Assembly: GCA_964463485.1 (NCBI GenBank)
Contig: CAYXDO010000150.1
Coordinates: 1 to 29,203, forward strand
Origin: CAYXDO01 sp964463485
GTDB taxonomy: Bacteria > Myxococcota > Kuafuiibacteriia > Kuafuiibacteriales > Kuafuiibacteriaceae
Direction of reading: 5' to 3'
DNA length: 29,203 nucleotides
A program made the position numbers and the translations under genes. Positions 1-6,264 of the stretch are shown piece after piece (the stretch's first letter is position 1; every line of letters begins with the position of its first letter). The notes under the pieces are model-generated. The model was given only the letters and a program-made list of their open reading frames with translations. It made no database searches and was not told the origin of the DNA.

Positions 1-231
1 ACGTCCACGGTTTCGTCCACGCCCACGTCCACGATTGACGCTCACGCTCACGACGGCCGGCGGACGTTCTTTCCCCCCGCAAAGTCCGCCCCCGATCGAA
101 GTAAGGGCGAGGGCCGACGGTTTTCCGGCCATCGGAAGCGTGAGCTTCTCCACCGCATTGCCGCGGACGCTCACGGGCACCGGGTAGTGCGGTCCTTGGG
201 TCAGTACCTCGTCCGGCCCAAGCCACAACAG
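1..231. other. Edge region without a confident gene; low-complexity start
   Basis: The first 50 bases are built from short CGTCCACG and GCTCACG-like repeats. A minus-strand frame is open from an ATG at 279 to the window edge (93 codons), but its last 17 or so codons are the Gly/Arg/Val translation of the low-complexity repeat. It has no clear ribosome-binding site, and its start lies inside the duplicated segment described next. I do not recognise the product. A real partial gene cannot be excluded, but a chance frame in GC-rich DNA is more likely. Confidence 0.2.
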
Positions 232-456
232 GCTCGTCTCGCTCGACCTTTCCGCCGTTGTCGACGAGTGAGCGTCCATTGAGCGCCGCTCGGAATCGGA
301 GGGGAGTGCTCTGAATCGGACGGAGCACCGCTCGGAATCGGCCGGACACGATTCTGGAACCTCCGGACGAGGTGAAGCTCACCGAGCGCTCCGACGCGGA
401 GCTGCTGAAGCTCGTCTCGCTTGACCTTTCCACCGTTGTCGACGATTGAGCGTCCA
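232..456 (+). repeat. 47-bp imperfect direct repeat (232-278 and 410-456) with a 12-bp tandem motif between
   Basis: Bases 232-278 and 410-456 match at 44 of 47 positions. Both copies read in one plus-strand frame as LVSLDLS-[AT]-VVD-[ED] followed by a stop, and the second ends two bases before the start codon of the SWIM gene. Between them lie three copies of CTCGGAATCGGA-like units starting at 289, 309 and 331 (20-22 bp spacing, one or two changes each). The arrangement suggests a duplicated gene end and local rearrangement rather than a regulatory array. Confidence 0.75.
315..449 (+). pseudogene. Remnant: possible C-terminal tail of an SNF2-family helicase
   Basis: A 44-codon plus-strand frame ends at the TGA at 447-449, nine bases before the SWIM gene. 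Its last 25 or so residues include LTERSDAELLKLVSLDL. From memory of the family, this resembles the C-terminal end of bacterial SNF2/RapA-type helicases (a G-x-x-W-L-T-E-x-S-x-x-E-L pattern followed by L-x-x-L), which are often encoded directly upstream of SWIM zinc-finger proteins. Here a TGA at 312-314 closes the frame and there is no helicase core, so only the tail survives. A second, shorter copy of the tail ends at 271. The homology is recalled rather than computed, and the segment is short. Confidence 0.4.
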
Positions 457-458
457 CT

Positions 459-1544
459 ATGGCGCGGAGAAGATCGAGCCGCGGGAGCTACTCGAGCTGG
501 TCGGGCTACGACTCACCCTTCTACTCGCCTCCGACGACGGGCGAGATCGAAGCGCGAGCCCATCGAGACGCCCGCTCGATGGGCGGCGCACTCTCCCCAG
601 TCCGAGTCCAAGGCCGACTCATCGCGAGAAGCTTCTGGGGCCGGGCGTGGTGTGACCATCTCGAGAGTCATGCGGACTTCTCCAATCGGCTGCCTCGAGG
701 CCGGAAATACGTGCGCAATGGAGCGGTCATCGACCTCCGAATTTCGATGGGCAGAGTGATTGCGAAGGTGAGTGGCACGAGGCTCTACCAGATCGACATC
801 ACGATCGACCGGCTCGCCAAGGCACAATCCGACGCCATCGAGCGGGCGATATCGTCGTCCGTCGGGACCCTGGTAGAGCTCCTCGAGGGGAAGCTTTCGG
901 AGGAGACCTTGCGTTTGCTCAGCGACCGAGATCGTGGCGTATTTCCAAGGCCTCGTGAGTTTCACTTTTCCTGCTCCTGCCCCGACTCCGCTTCCATGTG
1001 CAAACACGTCGCCGCAACTCTGTACGGCGTCGGCGCGAGGCTGGACGCCGAGCCGCTGCTGCTGTTCAAGCTTCGGGGCATCGACCCTGACGCACTCATC
1101 GCGCGGCCGGGCGAGCGCCTCGCCCAGACCGCGAGCGCGACCTCGCAACGAATCCTCGAGGACGACGACCTCAGCGCCATGTTCGGCATCGACCTTGGAG
1201 GTGACTCACTCGCGTCTCCGAAGCCCCGGGTCTCTCCCCAGACTCCGCAGACGCCCGCGGTCGGAGCGGCCCCGCGCCGCGCGAGGAAGGGCTCGCAGGC
1301 CGAATCCGACGCGACTCCGCCCAGGGTCGTCGCTCCCAACGTGACCACGATCCAAGCGGATGCGAGCTTGCGCGCGGGCGCCAAGGTCACCGCCAAAGAG
1401 TTGGTCGCGCTCGGGATCCCCAGATCGACAATCACTTACTGGATCAGGCGCGGTGTACTCATCAAGTCAGCTGGAAGGGGTGTGTACCTCGCCACCTCGG
1501 ACACTCAGCCGCGCGTGCGAGCATACCTCGCGGGCGTGAAGTGA
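459..1544 (+). CDS. SWIM zinc-finger protein with C-terminal winged-helix-like segment
   Basis: 361 aa. The SWIM motif is C172-x-C174 ... C181-x-H183 (SCSCPDSASMCKH). The segment at 59-120 (SFWGRAWCDHLE..., then two short strands ending in YQIDITID) is the conserved N-terminal part of the COG4279-type SWIM proteins, usually partners of SNF2 helicases. SWIM fingers bind DNA or protein; no enzymatic role is known for this group. Residues 250-300 are a Ser/Pro/Ala-rich linker. Residues 308-346 (VTAKELVALGIPRSTITYWI, then RGVLIKSAGRGVYL) look like the winged helix-turn-helix of AbiEi-type antitoxins and regulators (PF13338-like), an uncommon addition. The ATG at 459 comes nine bases after the remnant's stop, as expected if the two once formed an operon with a helicase. 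The gene itself looks intact. Confidence 0.85.
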   Translation: MARRRSSRGSYSSWSGYDSPFYSPPTTGEIEARAHRDARSMGGALSPVRVQGRLIARSFWGRAWCDHLESHADFSNRLPRGRKYVRNGAVIDLRISMGRVIAKVSGTRLYQIDITIDRLAKAQSDAIERAISSSVGTLVELLEGKLSEETLRLLSDRDRGVFPRPREFHFSCSCPDSASMCKHVAATLYGVGARLDAEPLLLFKLRGIDPDALIARPGERLAQTASATSQRILEDDDLSAMFGIDLGGDSLASPKPRVSPQTPQTPAVGAAPRRARKGSQAESDATPPRVVAPNVTTIQADASLRAGAKVTAKELVALGIPRSTITYWIRRGVLIKSAGRGVYLATSDTQPRVRAYLAGVK

Positions 1545-1559
1545 GGGCGCGCCTCACTT
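1539..1559. terminator. Hairpin shared by two convergent stop codons
   Basis: A perfect 8-bp stem (AAGTGAGG / CCTCACTT) with a 5-base GCGCG loop spans the gap between the SWIM gene and the convergent barrel-thioredoxin gene. Each stem arm contains the Lys codon and TGA stop of one gene. It could serve as a bidirectional terminator or transcript-end hairpin, but there is no T tract on either side. Because both proteins happen to end in AAG TGA, part of the symmetry could be coincidence. Confidence 0.4.
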
Positions 1560-2948
1560 GCTGGCCCGGAGCCTCGCGAGCGCGGCCTGAATCTCGGACA
1601 GCACCGTCCGCGGTGGCACTCCCACCAACCGGATCACGTCACCCTCCGGCGAGATGATCCACACGACCGGGAGCGCATTCACGGTCGCGAGGTGCTCGCG
1701 GACGACGGGTGAGTCGAAGTCCGGGACCTCGACCTTGCGAACCGCGAGCAGCTCGTCGCTCGAAGCCAGGGCCTCCAACATGCGACCGATTTCGAAACAT
1801 GGCGCGCACCAATCCGCCCAGAAGTCGATGACCGTGAGCTTGCCAGGCTCGATGGCCGTCGCGAGCGAGAAGGACTCACCGCCGGTCGCCAGATCTCGCA
1901 CGTCGCCGCTCGAGCTCGTGGCCGCAGGCGGAACCCACGGAGTCTCTGGAACCTCGCTCGCGACGCCCGAGCTGCCTTCCTCACCATGGTCTGCGTGACC
2001 GTGGTCGTGCCCCTCATGCTCGTCCTTGGCTTTGCCTCCAAAGGACACGAAGGCACCCATGCCCACCGAGAAAGTCTCACTCGTCTGCCGTCCCGTGACG
2101 TCTGTGAATACGGGGAGGCGAGCGAAGCCGACGAAGGACAACGTCTCGGTGGCTTGCACGTTCCCGTTGAGCTCCAGACCCACCCAGTGTCCGCCCGAGT
2201 TCGCGATCACGGTTGTTTGCGAGTCACCTTCGAGCTCCTTCGAGCTGCCTTTCCGCGAACCTGCGACCGACAGACCGAGCGCGAGCCGCTCTGCAGGCAG
2301 CACCATGACTCCGGCCCCGTACCCGAGCTCCGGGGCGCTCCTCACGCCATCGTCGGTCGGCGTGAACGAGGCTGCGCCCGAGAGCCAGCCCCGGAGCGCT
2401 ACTCTCTTGGTCGCGAACTGAGTCAGATCGGCCCGCAGGGAACCCGAGTAAGCAGCCCGCCCAAGTAAAATCAAGGTGGTCGGAAAGTAGGCGACCTCGG
2501 ACTCATCCGTCTTCCCACTGCTGGAGGGGTCGAAAAAGAGCTCGGTTTGCCGGCCCGTGGGCAGACCCAACCCTGCCCGAAGCGAGAGGCTCGGGTTGTA
2601 CCCACCCACACCCCAAAGCGCGCCCAAGTCGTACCGAAGGCCGAGCTCGAGATCGCCAAAGCCCGACACCCGTTGCTGAGCCGTACCGGGCGCATCCAGC
2701 GTCATACTTCCCACCGGAAGCGAGGCCTCGACCGCCCACCCCGAACCAAAGTGGTGCCGGGTCGAGAGCGAAGTGAAGAGCGAACGCAGCGAGGTCTCGT
2801 CGTCTACACGTTCCGTTCCGTCGAAGTGACTCGCGTACAGACCAAACCGCATGCTCGCGCCGAGCTGAGTAAGACCCTCAGGCAACGCCCCGCGGGCGCC
2901 AGCCTCGAAGTCGAGCGCCGATCCCCCGACCGGGAGATTAGGATTCAC
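1554..2948 (-). CDS. Outer-membrane beta-barrel fused to His-rich linker and thioredoxin domain
   Basis: 464 aa from a GTG at 2948. Residues 1-303 alternate hydrophobic and polar strands ending in aromatic residues (e.g. GFGDLELGLRYDLG at 96-109, LRAGLGLPTG at 123-132), like the 'MetA-pathway of phenol degradation' outer-membrane transporter-like family. Residues 309-322 form an Asp/Glu/His linker (HEGHDHGHADHG), a likely metal-binding stretch. Residues 355-464 are a thioredoxin fold with W380-C-A-P-C384 and the cis-Pro at P427 (NALPVVWI), so redox-active cysteines are present. Such a chimera would act in the cell envelope. No signal peptide follows the GTG; one lies in the same frame directly upstream but is separated by two TGA codons (see 2958-3041). 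So the gene is either recently broken or translated by re-initiation at TGA-GTG. It is 40 or so bases downstream of the FAD oxidase and may share its transcript. Confidence 0.8.
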   Translation of the reverse strand: MNPNLPVGGSALDFEAGARGALPEGLTQLGASMRFGLYASHFDGTERVDDETSLRSLFTSLSTRHHFGSGWAVEASLPVGSMTLDAPGTAQQRVSGFGDLELGLRYDLGALWGVGGYNPSLSLRAGLGLPTGRQTELFFDPSSSGKTDESEVAYFPTTLILLGRAAYSGSLRADLTQFATKRVALRGWLSGAASFTPTDDGVRSAPELGYGAGVMVLPAERLALGLSVAGSRKGSSKELEGDSQTTVIANSGGHWVGLELNGNVQATETLSFVGFARLPVFTDVTGRQTSETFSVGMGAFVSFGGKAKDEHEGHDHGHADHGEEGSSGVASEVPETPWVPPAATSSSGDVRDLATGGESFSLATAIEPGKLTVIDFWADWCAPCFEIGRMLEALASSDELLAVRKVEVPDFDSPVVREHLATVNALPVVWIISPEGDVIRLVGVPPRTVLSEIQAALARLRASK

Positions 2949-2959
2949 TCACGTGAATC
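2942..2959. repeat. Perfect 7-bp inverted repeat at the barrel start codon
   Basis: GATTCAC-TCAC-GTGAATC on the plus strand. On the coding (minus) strand it contains both in-frame TGA stops between the signal peptide and the barrel, as well as the GTG start of the barrel. An RNA hairpin here would hide that start. It could be the scar of a small palindromic insertion, a regulatory hairpin, or chance. Confidence 0.5.
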
Positions 2960-3041
2960 ACTGACCAAAGGCGAGCTCGGCTTGAAGGAACAGCGCGACG
3001 CCGAGCCAACGGATTTTCGTCAAGGACATCGGCTCTCTCAT
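2958..3041 (-). pseudogene. Detached signal peptide of the barrel-thioredoxin gene
   Basis: A 27-codon frame from an ATG at 3041 (second in-frame ATG at 3029) encodes a typical signal peptide: a basic n-region (TKIR), a hydrophobic core (WLGVALFLQAELAF) and a plausible cleavage site near AFG-Q. It then reads TGA, TTC, ACG, TGA and continues in the same frame into the GTG of the barrel gene. The sequence in front of the ATG at 3029 (GAGAGAG) is a fair ribosome-binding site. Most simply, this is the true N-terminus of the barrel protein cut off by nonsense changes, a small insertion or a sequence error. Other possibilities are a leader peptide coupled to the downstream gene, or stop readthrough. 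Confidence 0.6.
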
Positions 3042-3080
3042 GCAGGACCCTTCGCCGAGGGTCAAGCTCGGCGAGCGAGC

Positions 3081-4649
3081 TCAGAGTACGAGCACGCCGG
3101 GATTCATGATCGCGTGAGGATCGAAAACGCGCTTCAGCGCTTTGAGAGCCGCCCCGACCAACGGGCCCCGCTCGCGCTCGTGCCACGGCAGATGGGTGCG
3201 ACCCACCGCGTGATGGTGAGTGATCGTGCCGCCCGCCTCGATCACGGCGTCGGACGCGGCCCGCTTGATCTCACTCCACAGCTCGAGCTCGGCCCCGCGA
3301 CGTCTGGGCGCTGCAACGAATGTGAAATACGGGGCCGGACCGTCCGGATACGCGTGGGTGATTCGACAGGAGACTCTGCCCTGACCGTTCCCGCGCCCTA
3401 CGACCTGCCCGACGGTCCCAATGATTTGCTCGTAGAACGAGGAAAATCGGTCCCAGGTCACTGCGGTTTCGAAGGTATCGGCGACGACTCCCAAGCTCAC
3501 CATCACGTTCTGAAGGTACGGGCCTTCGAAAAAGGCAGCGCGCCAACGTGCGTCCTCCTCCGGTCGATCGGACTCGGTTGATCTTTGCGCGGTGACTTCT
3601 CCGCCGCTCGCCTCGATGTGGCGGGTCGCCGTCGTCAGCCACCGATCGAGTGGAACGTCTTCACTCTCCTGAGCAAGAATGAGGATCGCGGCGTCCCCTC
3701 CGGCCACTCCGAACATCGCCGCCTCGACCGGGTCGAGCAGTCGGCAGTTGGAAGGTTCGAGGCCGAGCTGCACGAGCGCCCGAACGGCCTCTGCTCCGGC
3801 GAGAAACGTCGCGAACCGAGCGGTGGCGCGAGCTCGAAACTTGGGACGCCGCCGCACTCTCATCACAGCCTCGGTAATGACTCCGAGTGTACCTTCACTT
3901 CCGAGGGCGAAAGTCCGAACATCGGGTCCGGCGCCGGTGGACGGGACCTGTCGCGTCACGAGTGTCCCCGCGGGACTCACCATCTCCACGGAGTGGACGA
4001 AGGCGTCGATCCGTGTGGGCCCGGTCGCGTAGTGTCCAGCCGCTCGGGTCGCGATCCATCCCCCCAGCGTAGAGTACTCGAACGATTGCGGATAGTGCCG
4101 CAGAGTCATACCGTGGCGCCCAAGCGAAGCCTCCAGCTTGGGCCCGGTCGCACCGGCTTGGATGCGCGCGAGCCGCGAGATGGGGTCGACCTCCAAGACT
4201 CGGTCGAGCCTTGCCAGACTCAGCGAAAGCGACATTCGATCTCGCGGCGGCTCGACTCCTCCGACGACACTCGTTCCTCCCCCGAAGGGCACCACCGCAA
4301 TCCCTGTCTTTTCGCACCACTCGAGGATCTCCATGATTTGCGAGCTCGAGCTCGGGAACGCGACCGCGTCCGGCGCAGTGGGCGGAAGCCCATGAAACCC
4401 ACGCCACAGGTCGGGGTAGCTCTTGCCCCTCGCGTGTCCGATCCGCGCCTCCGACGTTCCGTCCACGATCTCCGTCAGGCGCTTCGGAACCTCGATTCGA
4501 CTCTCGGAGAGAGCCGCCCGATCGAAGGGTACGGGATCTTCGGGAGCTCTCGCCGGAATTCCAACGAGCTGGGGGAGCAACTCTCCCGTAGCCCTTCGCG
4601 CCTCGATATCCGGAAATCGGTTCGGCTCACCCCAGCCCCAGAAACTCAT
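3081..4649 (-). CDS. FAD-binding oxidase, alkyldihydroxyacetonephosphate synthase-like
   Basis: 522 aa. It belongs to the VAO/PCMH flavoprotein family. The FAD-binding loop is at 121-131 (PFGGGTSVVGG), followed by YSTLGGWIATRAAGHYATG at 192-210 and GSEGTLG at 250-256. The C-terminal cap has the H478-H-H480 cluster (GTITHHHAVG) typical of alkyl-DHAP synthases and ends in FDPHAIMNPG, the usual motif of FAD-linked oxidases. The N-terminus (MSFWGWGE) is also typical of bacterial AGPS homologues. AGPS exchanges the acyl group of acyl-DHAP for a fatty alcohol to start ether-lipid synthesis. Myxobacteria make ether lipids, which fits, but substrate cannot be told from sequence because related D-lactate or glycolate oxidases share the fold. 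No neighbouring acyl-DHAP gene is visible. It is divergent from the gene at 4794 and is followed by the barrel gene. Confidence 0.85.
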   Translation of the reverse strand: MSFWGWGEPNRFPDIEARRATGELLPQLVGIPARAPEDPVPFDRAALSESRIEVPKRLTEIVDGTSEARIGHARGKSYPDLWRGFHGLPPTAPDAVAFPSSSSQIMEILEWCEKTGIAVVPFGGGTSVVGGVEPPRDRMSLSLSLARLDRVLEVDPISRLARIQAGATGPKLEASLGRHGMTLRHYPQSFEYSTLGGWIATRAAGHYATGPTRIDAFVHSVEMVSPAGTLVTRQVPSTGAGPDVRTFALGSEGTLGVITEAVMRVRRRPKFRARATARFATFLAGAEAVRALVQLGLEPSNCRLLDPVEAAMFGVAGGDAAILILAQESEDVPLDRWLTTATRHIEASGGEVTAQRSTESDRPEEDARWRAAFFEGPYLQNVMVSLGVVADTFETAVTWDRFSSFYEQIIGTVGQVVGRGNGQGRVSCRITHAYPDGPAPYFTFVAAPRRRGAELELWSEIKRAASDAVIEAGGTITHHHAVGRTHLPWHERERGPLVGAALKALKRVFDPHAIMNPGVLVL

Positions 4650-4793
4650 CTCGGCGGCAACGATAGTCGAGCCCCGTCCTCCAGTCCAGGCAGAGCGCGC
4701 CCCCTTCGGCGCCGTGCCTGTTTCCCACGAAGCGCCCTTCCAAGACTGGAGGCCCTTCAGCCCGTGTCCCCGAGGTGCTATCGTCCAGCCAGC
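4650..4793. promoter_or_regulatory. Divergent intergenic region with 9-bp inverted repeat
   Basis: 144 bases separate the start codons of the FAD oxidase (minus) and the zinc-ribbon TPR gene (plus), so promoters for both should lie here. CCTCCAGTC at 4678-4686 is repeated in inverted form (GACTGGAGG) at 4744-4752, a possible operator pair or chance. No convincing -35/-10 pair is visible. TATCGT at 4779-4784 lies so close to the GTG start that it would imply a nearly leaderless message. Confidence 0.3.
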
Positions 4794-6080
4794 GTGAAGT
4801 GCTCGAAGTGTGGCGCGGCGAACGACGACTATGCCTTCTTCTGCGACGCCTGCGGAGAGCCCTTGCCAGCGGGCGGCTTCGACAATGACGCTCTGAAGGA
4901 AATCAGCGCTTGGCGGATCACGCCGCTCGGTGGCGAAGCGCTCATTCTCGGGGATGCTGGAGCGGATGACTTCGATGCCGTGGGTGCGCAGATCCCGACC
5001 GCAGACGGCGCGGCCTCCTACATCGTGTACACCGGCACTTCAGGATACCTCAGCCCGCTGGCGGTGCTCGATCGTGCTTCACACGGAGACACGGCCAACC
5101 TCACGCCTTACGAGGCGTTCGTGCTCGATCTCATCAAGAGGCCGATGGCAGTGGCCGACATCGAGGCCTCGAGCCCCCTGGCCCACGATGAGCTCAATGT
5201 CTCCCTGATGACCTTGGTCGACCGAGGCCTCCTCAGGGTCGCTTCTGCCTTGCGCACGTCGATGCCTCCGACCGCTTCGCCTCCGCGCGCCACGATGCCT
5301 CCTCCGGCGCGAGCCACCATGCCGCCACCCGCGCCGGCGATGCCCCCTGCGACGAATCTTCCGCCTGTAATCAGAGCCACCATGCCACCCCCGGCGAACC
5401 AGGATGTCGCAGTCAGGCCGTCGATGGCGCCCGCGCGGCGCGCGGTCGAAGTAGCTTTGCCCGCCGATCACCGGGCGCGGGGTCGAATCCGCGAGCGCGC
5501 CTCGGTCCCTCCTCCCCCGCAGCCAGAACCCCCGCGCGCTCAGCCTGCTTTGACCTTCAACCAACGCAAGGCCGTCGAGCTTGGGGCGTCGGCCAAAGAC
5601 GACTTGGCGAAGGGCAACGTCGTCTCGGCCCGGATGAACCTGAAGCTGGCCCTCTCCTTCGATCCGCAAAACAAGGAGCTCGGGGCGCTGTTCAAGCAGG
5701 CCAACGAGAGTACGGAAGCTCGAAAGCCTGCCCCGCGCGCAAGGAGCACGGTGGCCGAGCGCCTGCTGAACCAAGCCGCCGACGCCGAGACCAAGAATGA
5801 CATCCCAAGAGCCGTCCAACTGCTCGAGCAGGCGCTCGCGGAAGGGGAGGACCCGATCGTGCTGAATCGACTCGGCGTCGTGCTCGCCCTCAAAGGGCGC
5901 CAAATCGCTCGGGGCCAGGAGCTCCTCGAACGGGCGGTCGAGCTCGATCCGAAGAACGCCACCTACTCTCACAATCTCGGCAAAGTCATCGTTCTGCTCG
6001 CCGAGAGAGCCGAGTCCCGGCAAACCAAAGGAGCGACCAAAGCTCAGGGGAGCTTCTGGTCAAAGCTGCGGGGTAAATGA
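4794..6080 (+). CDS. Zinc-ribbon protein with Pro-rich linker and TPR repeats
   Basis: 428 aa from a GTG at 4794. The frame stays open far upstream, but that part is antisense to the FAD oxidase. The GTG was chosen because it begins a zinc ribbon, C3-x2-C6 ... C17-x2-C20 (KCSKCGAAND, FFCDACGE). Residues 75-150 (YIVYTGTSGYLSPL, then TPYEAFVLDLIKRPMAV and a leucine-rich helix) look like a winged-helix-type domain of the kind in myxobacterial signalling scaffolds. Residues 155-215 repeat R-A-T-M-P-P-P-A. From about 255 to the end are TPR-type helix pairs (e.g. ERAVELDPKNATYSHNLGKV). No enzyme motif is present. It is probably a cytoplasmic scaffold or adaptor. The tail FWSKLRGK is short, basic and aromatic, recalling the Hsp70 fusion's tail at 17289. 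No operon partner: the next gene, hen1, begins 184 bases on. Confidence 0.75.
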   Translation: MKCSKCGAANDDYAFFCDACGEPLPAGGFDNDALKEISAWRITPLGGEALILGDAGADDFDAVGAQIPTADGAASYIVYTGTSGYLSPLAVLDRASHGDTANLTPYEAFVLDLIKRPMAVADIEASSPLAHDELNVSLMTLVDRGLLRVASALRTSMPPTASPPRATMPPPARATMPPPAPAMPPATNLPPVIRATMPPPANQDVAVRPSMAPARRAVEVALPADHRARGRIRERASVPPPPQPEPPRAQPALTFNQRKAVELGASAKDDLAKGNVVSARMNLKLALSFDPQNKELGALFKQANESTEARKPAPRARSTVAERLLNQAADAETKNDIPRAVQLLEQALAEGEDPIVLNRLGVVLALKGRQIARGQELLERAVELDPKNATYSHNLGKVIVLLAERAESRQTKGATKAQGSFWSKLRGK

Positions 6081-6112
6081 AGCACGTCAAATAGCCCCGA
6101 GGTCAGAAGATG

Positions 6113-6127
6113 ATGAGTCACACTCAT
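6113..6127. promoter_or_regulatory. Inverted repeat upstream of the RNA-repair genes
   Basis: ATGAGT-CAC-ACTCAT is a perfect 6-bp inverted repeat with a 3-base centre, in the 184-base region between the TPR gene and hen1. A TTGATA at 6135-6140 just downstream resembles a -35 box, but no good -10 follows at 16-18 bases. It could be an operator or the end hairpin of the upstream transcript. Confidence 0.3.
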
Positions 6128-6193
6128 GCCTGACTTGATATCTCGAGCGAACCCATCCGTATCCACCAAGCGTGACCTCTATCCGAAGGGATA

Positions 6194-6217
6194 GTTCGTA
6201 CCACCGTTCGTACCACC
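6194..6217 (+). repeat. Perfect 12-bp tandem repeat upstream of hen1
   Basis: GTTCGTACCACC occurs twice without a gap, 47 bases before the hen1 ATG. Directly repeated sites on one face of the helix can bind activators, but no known regulator site is recognised. The minus-strand frame covering it (6087-6281) is judged a shadow. Confidence 0.6.
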
Positions 6218-6264
6218 CGCCCGTGACAGAAGCGCCGGTCCGGTGCTTGCTACGTGTCCTTTCA

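Noticed and set aside
2547..3581. 344-codon plus-strand frame
   Set aside because: Antisense to the barrel gene and FAD oxidase, with no recognisable motif.
3585..4793. Long plus-strand extension of the zinc-ribbon/TPR frame
   Set aside because: It is antisense to the FAD oxidase, Arg/Ser-rich with no motif; the zinc ribbon at the GTG (4794) marks the real start.
6172..6264. Upstream ATG extension of hen1
   Set aside because: It would precede the conserved MILTLTTTHAPSTDLG start; it includes the 12-bp repeat and has no conserved residues.
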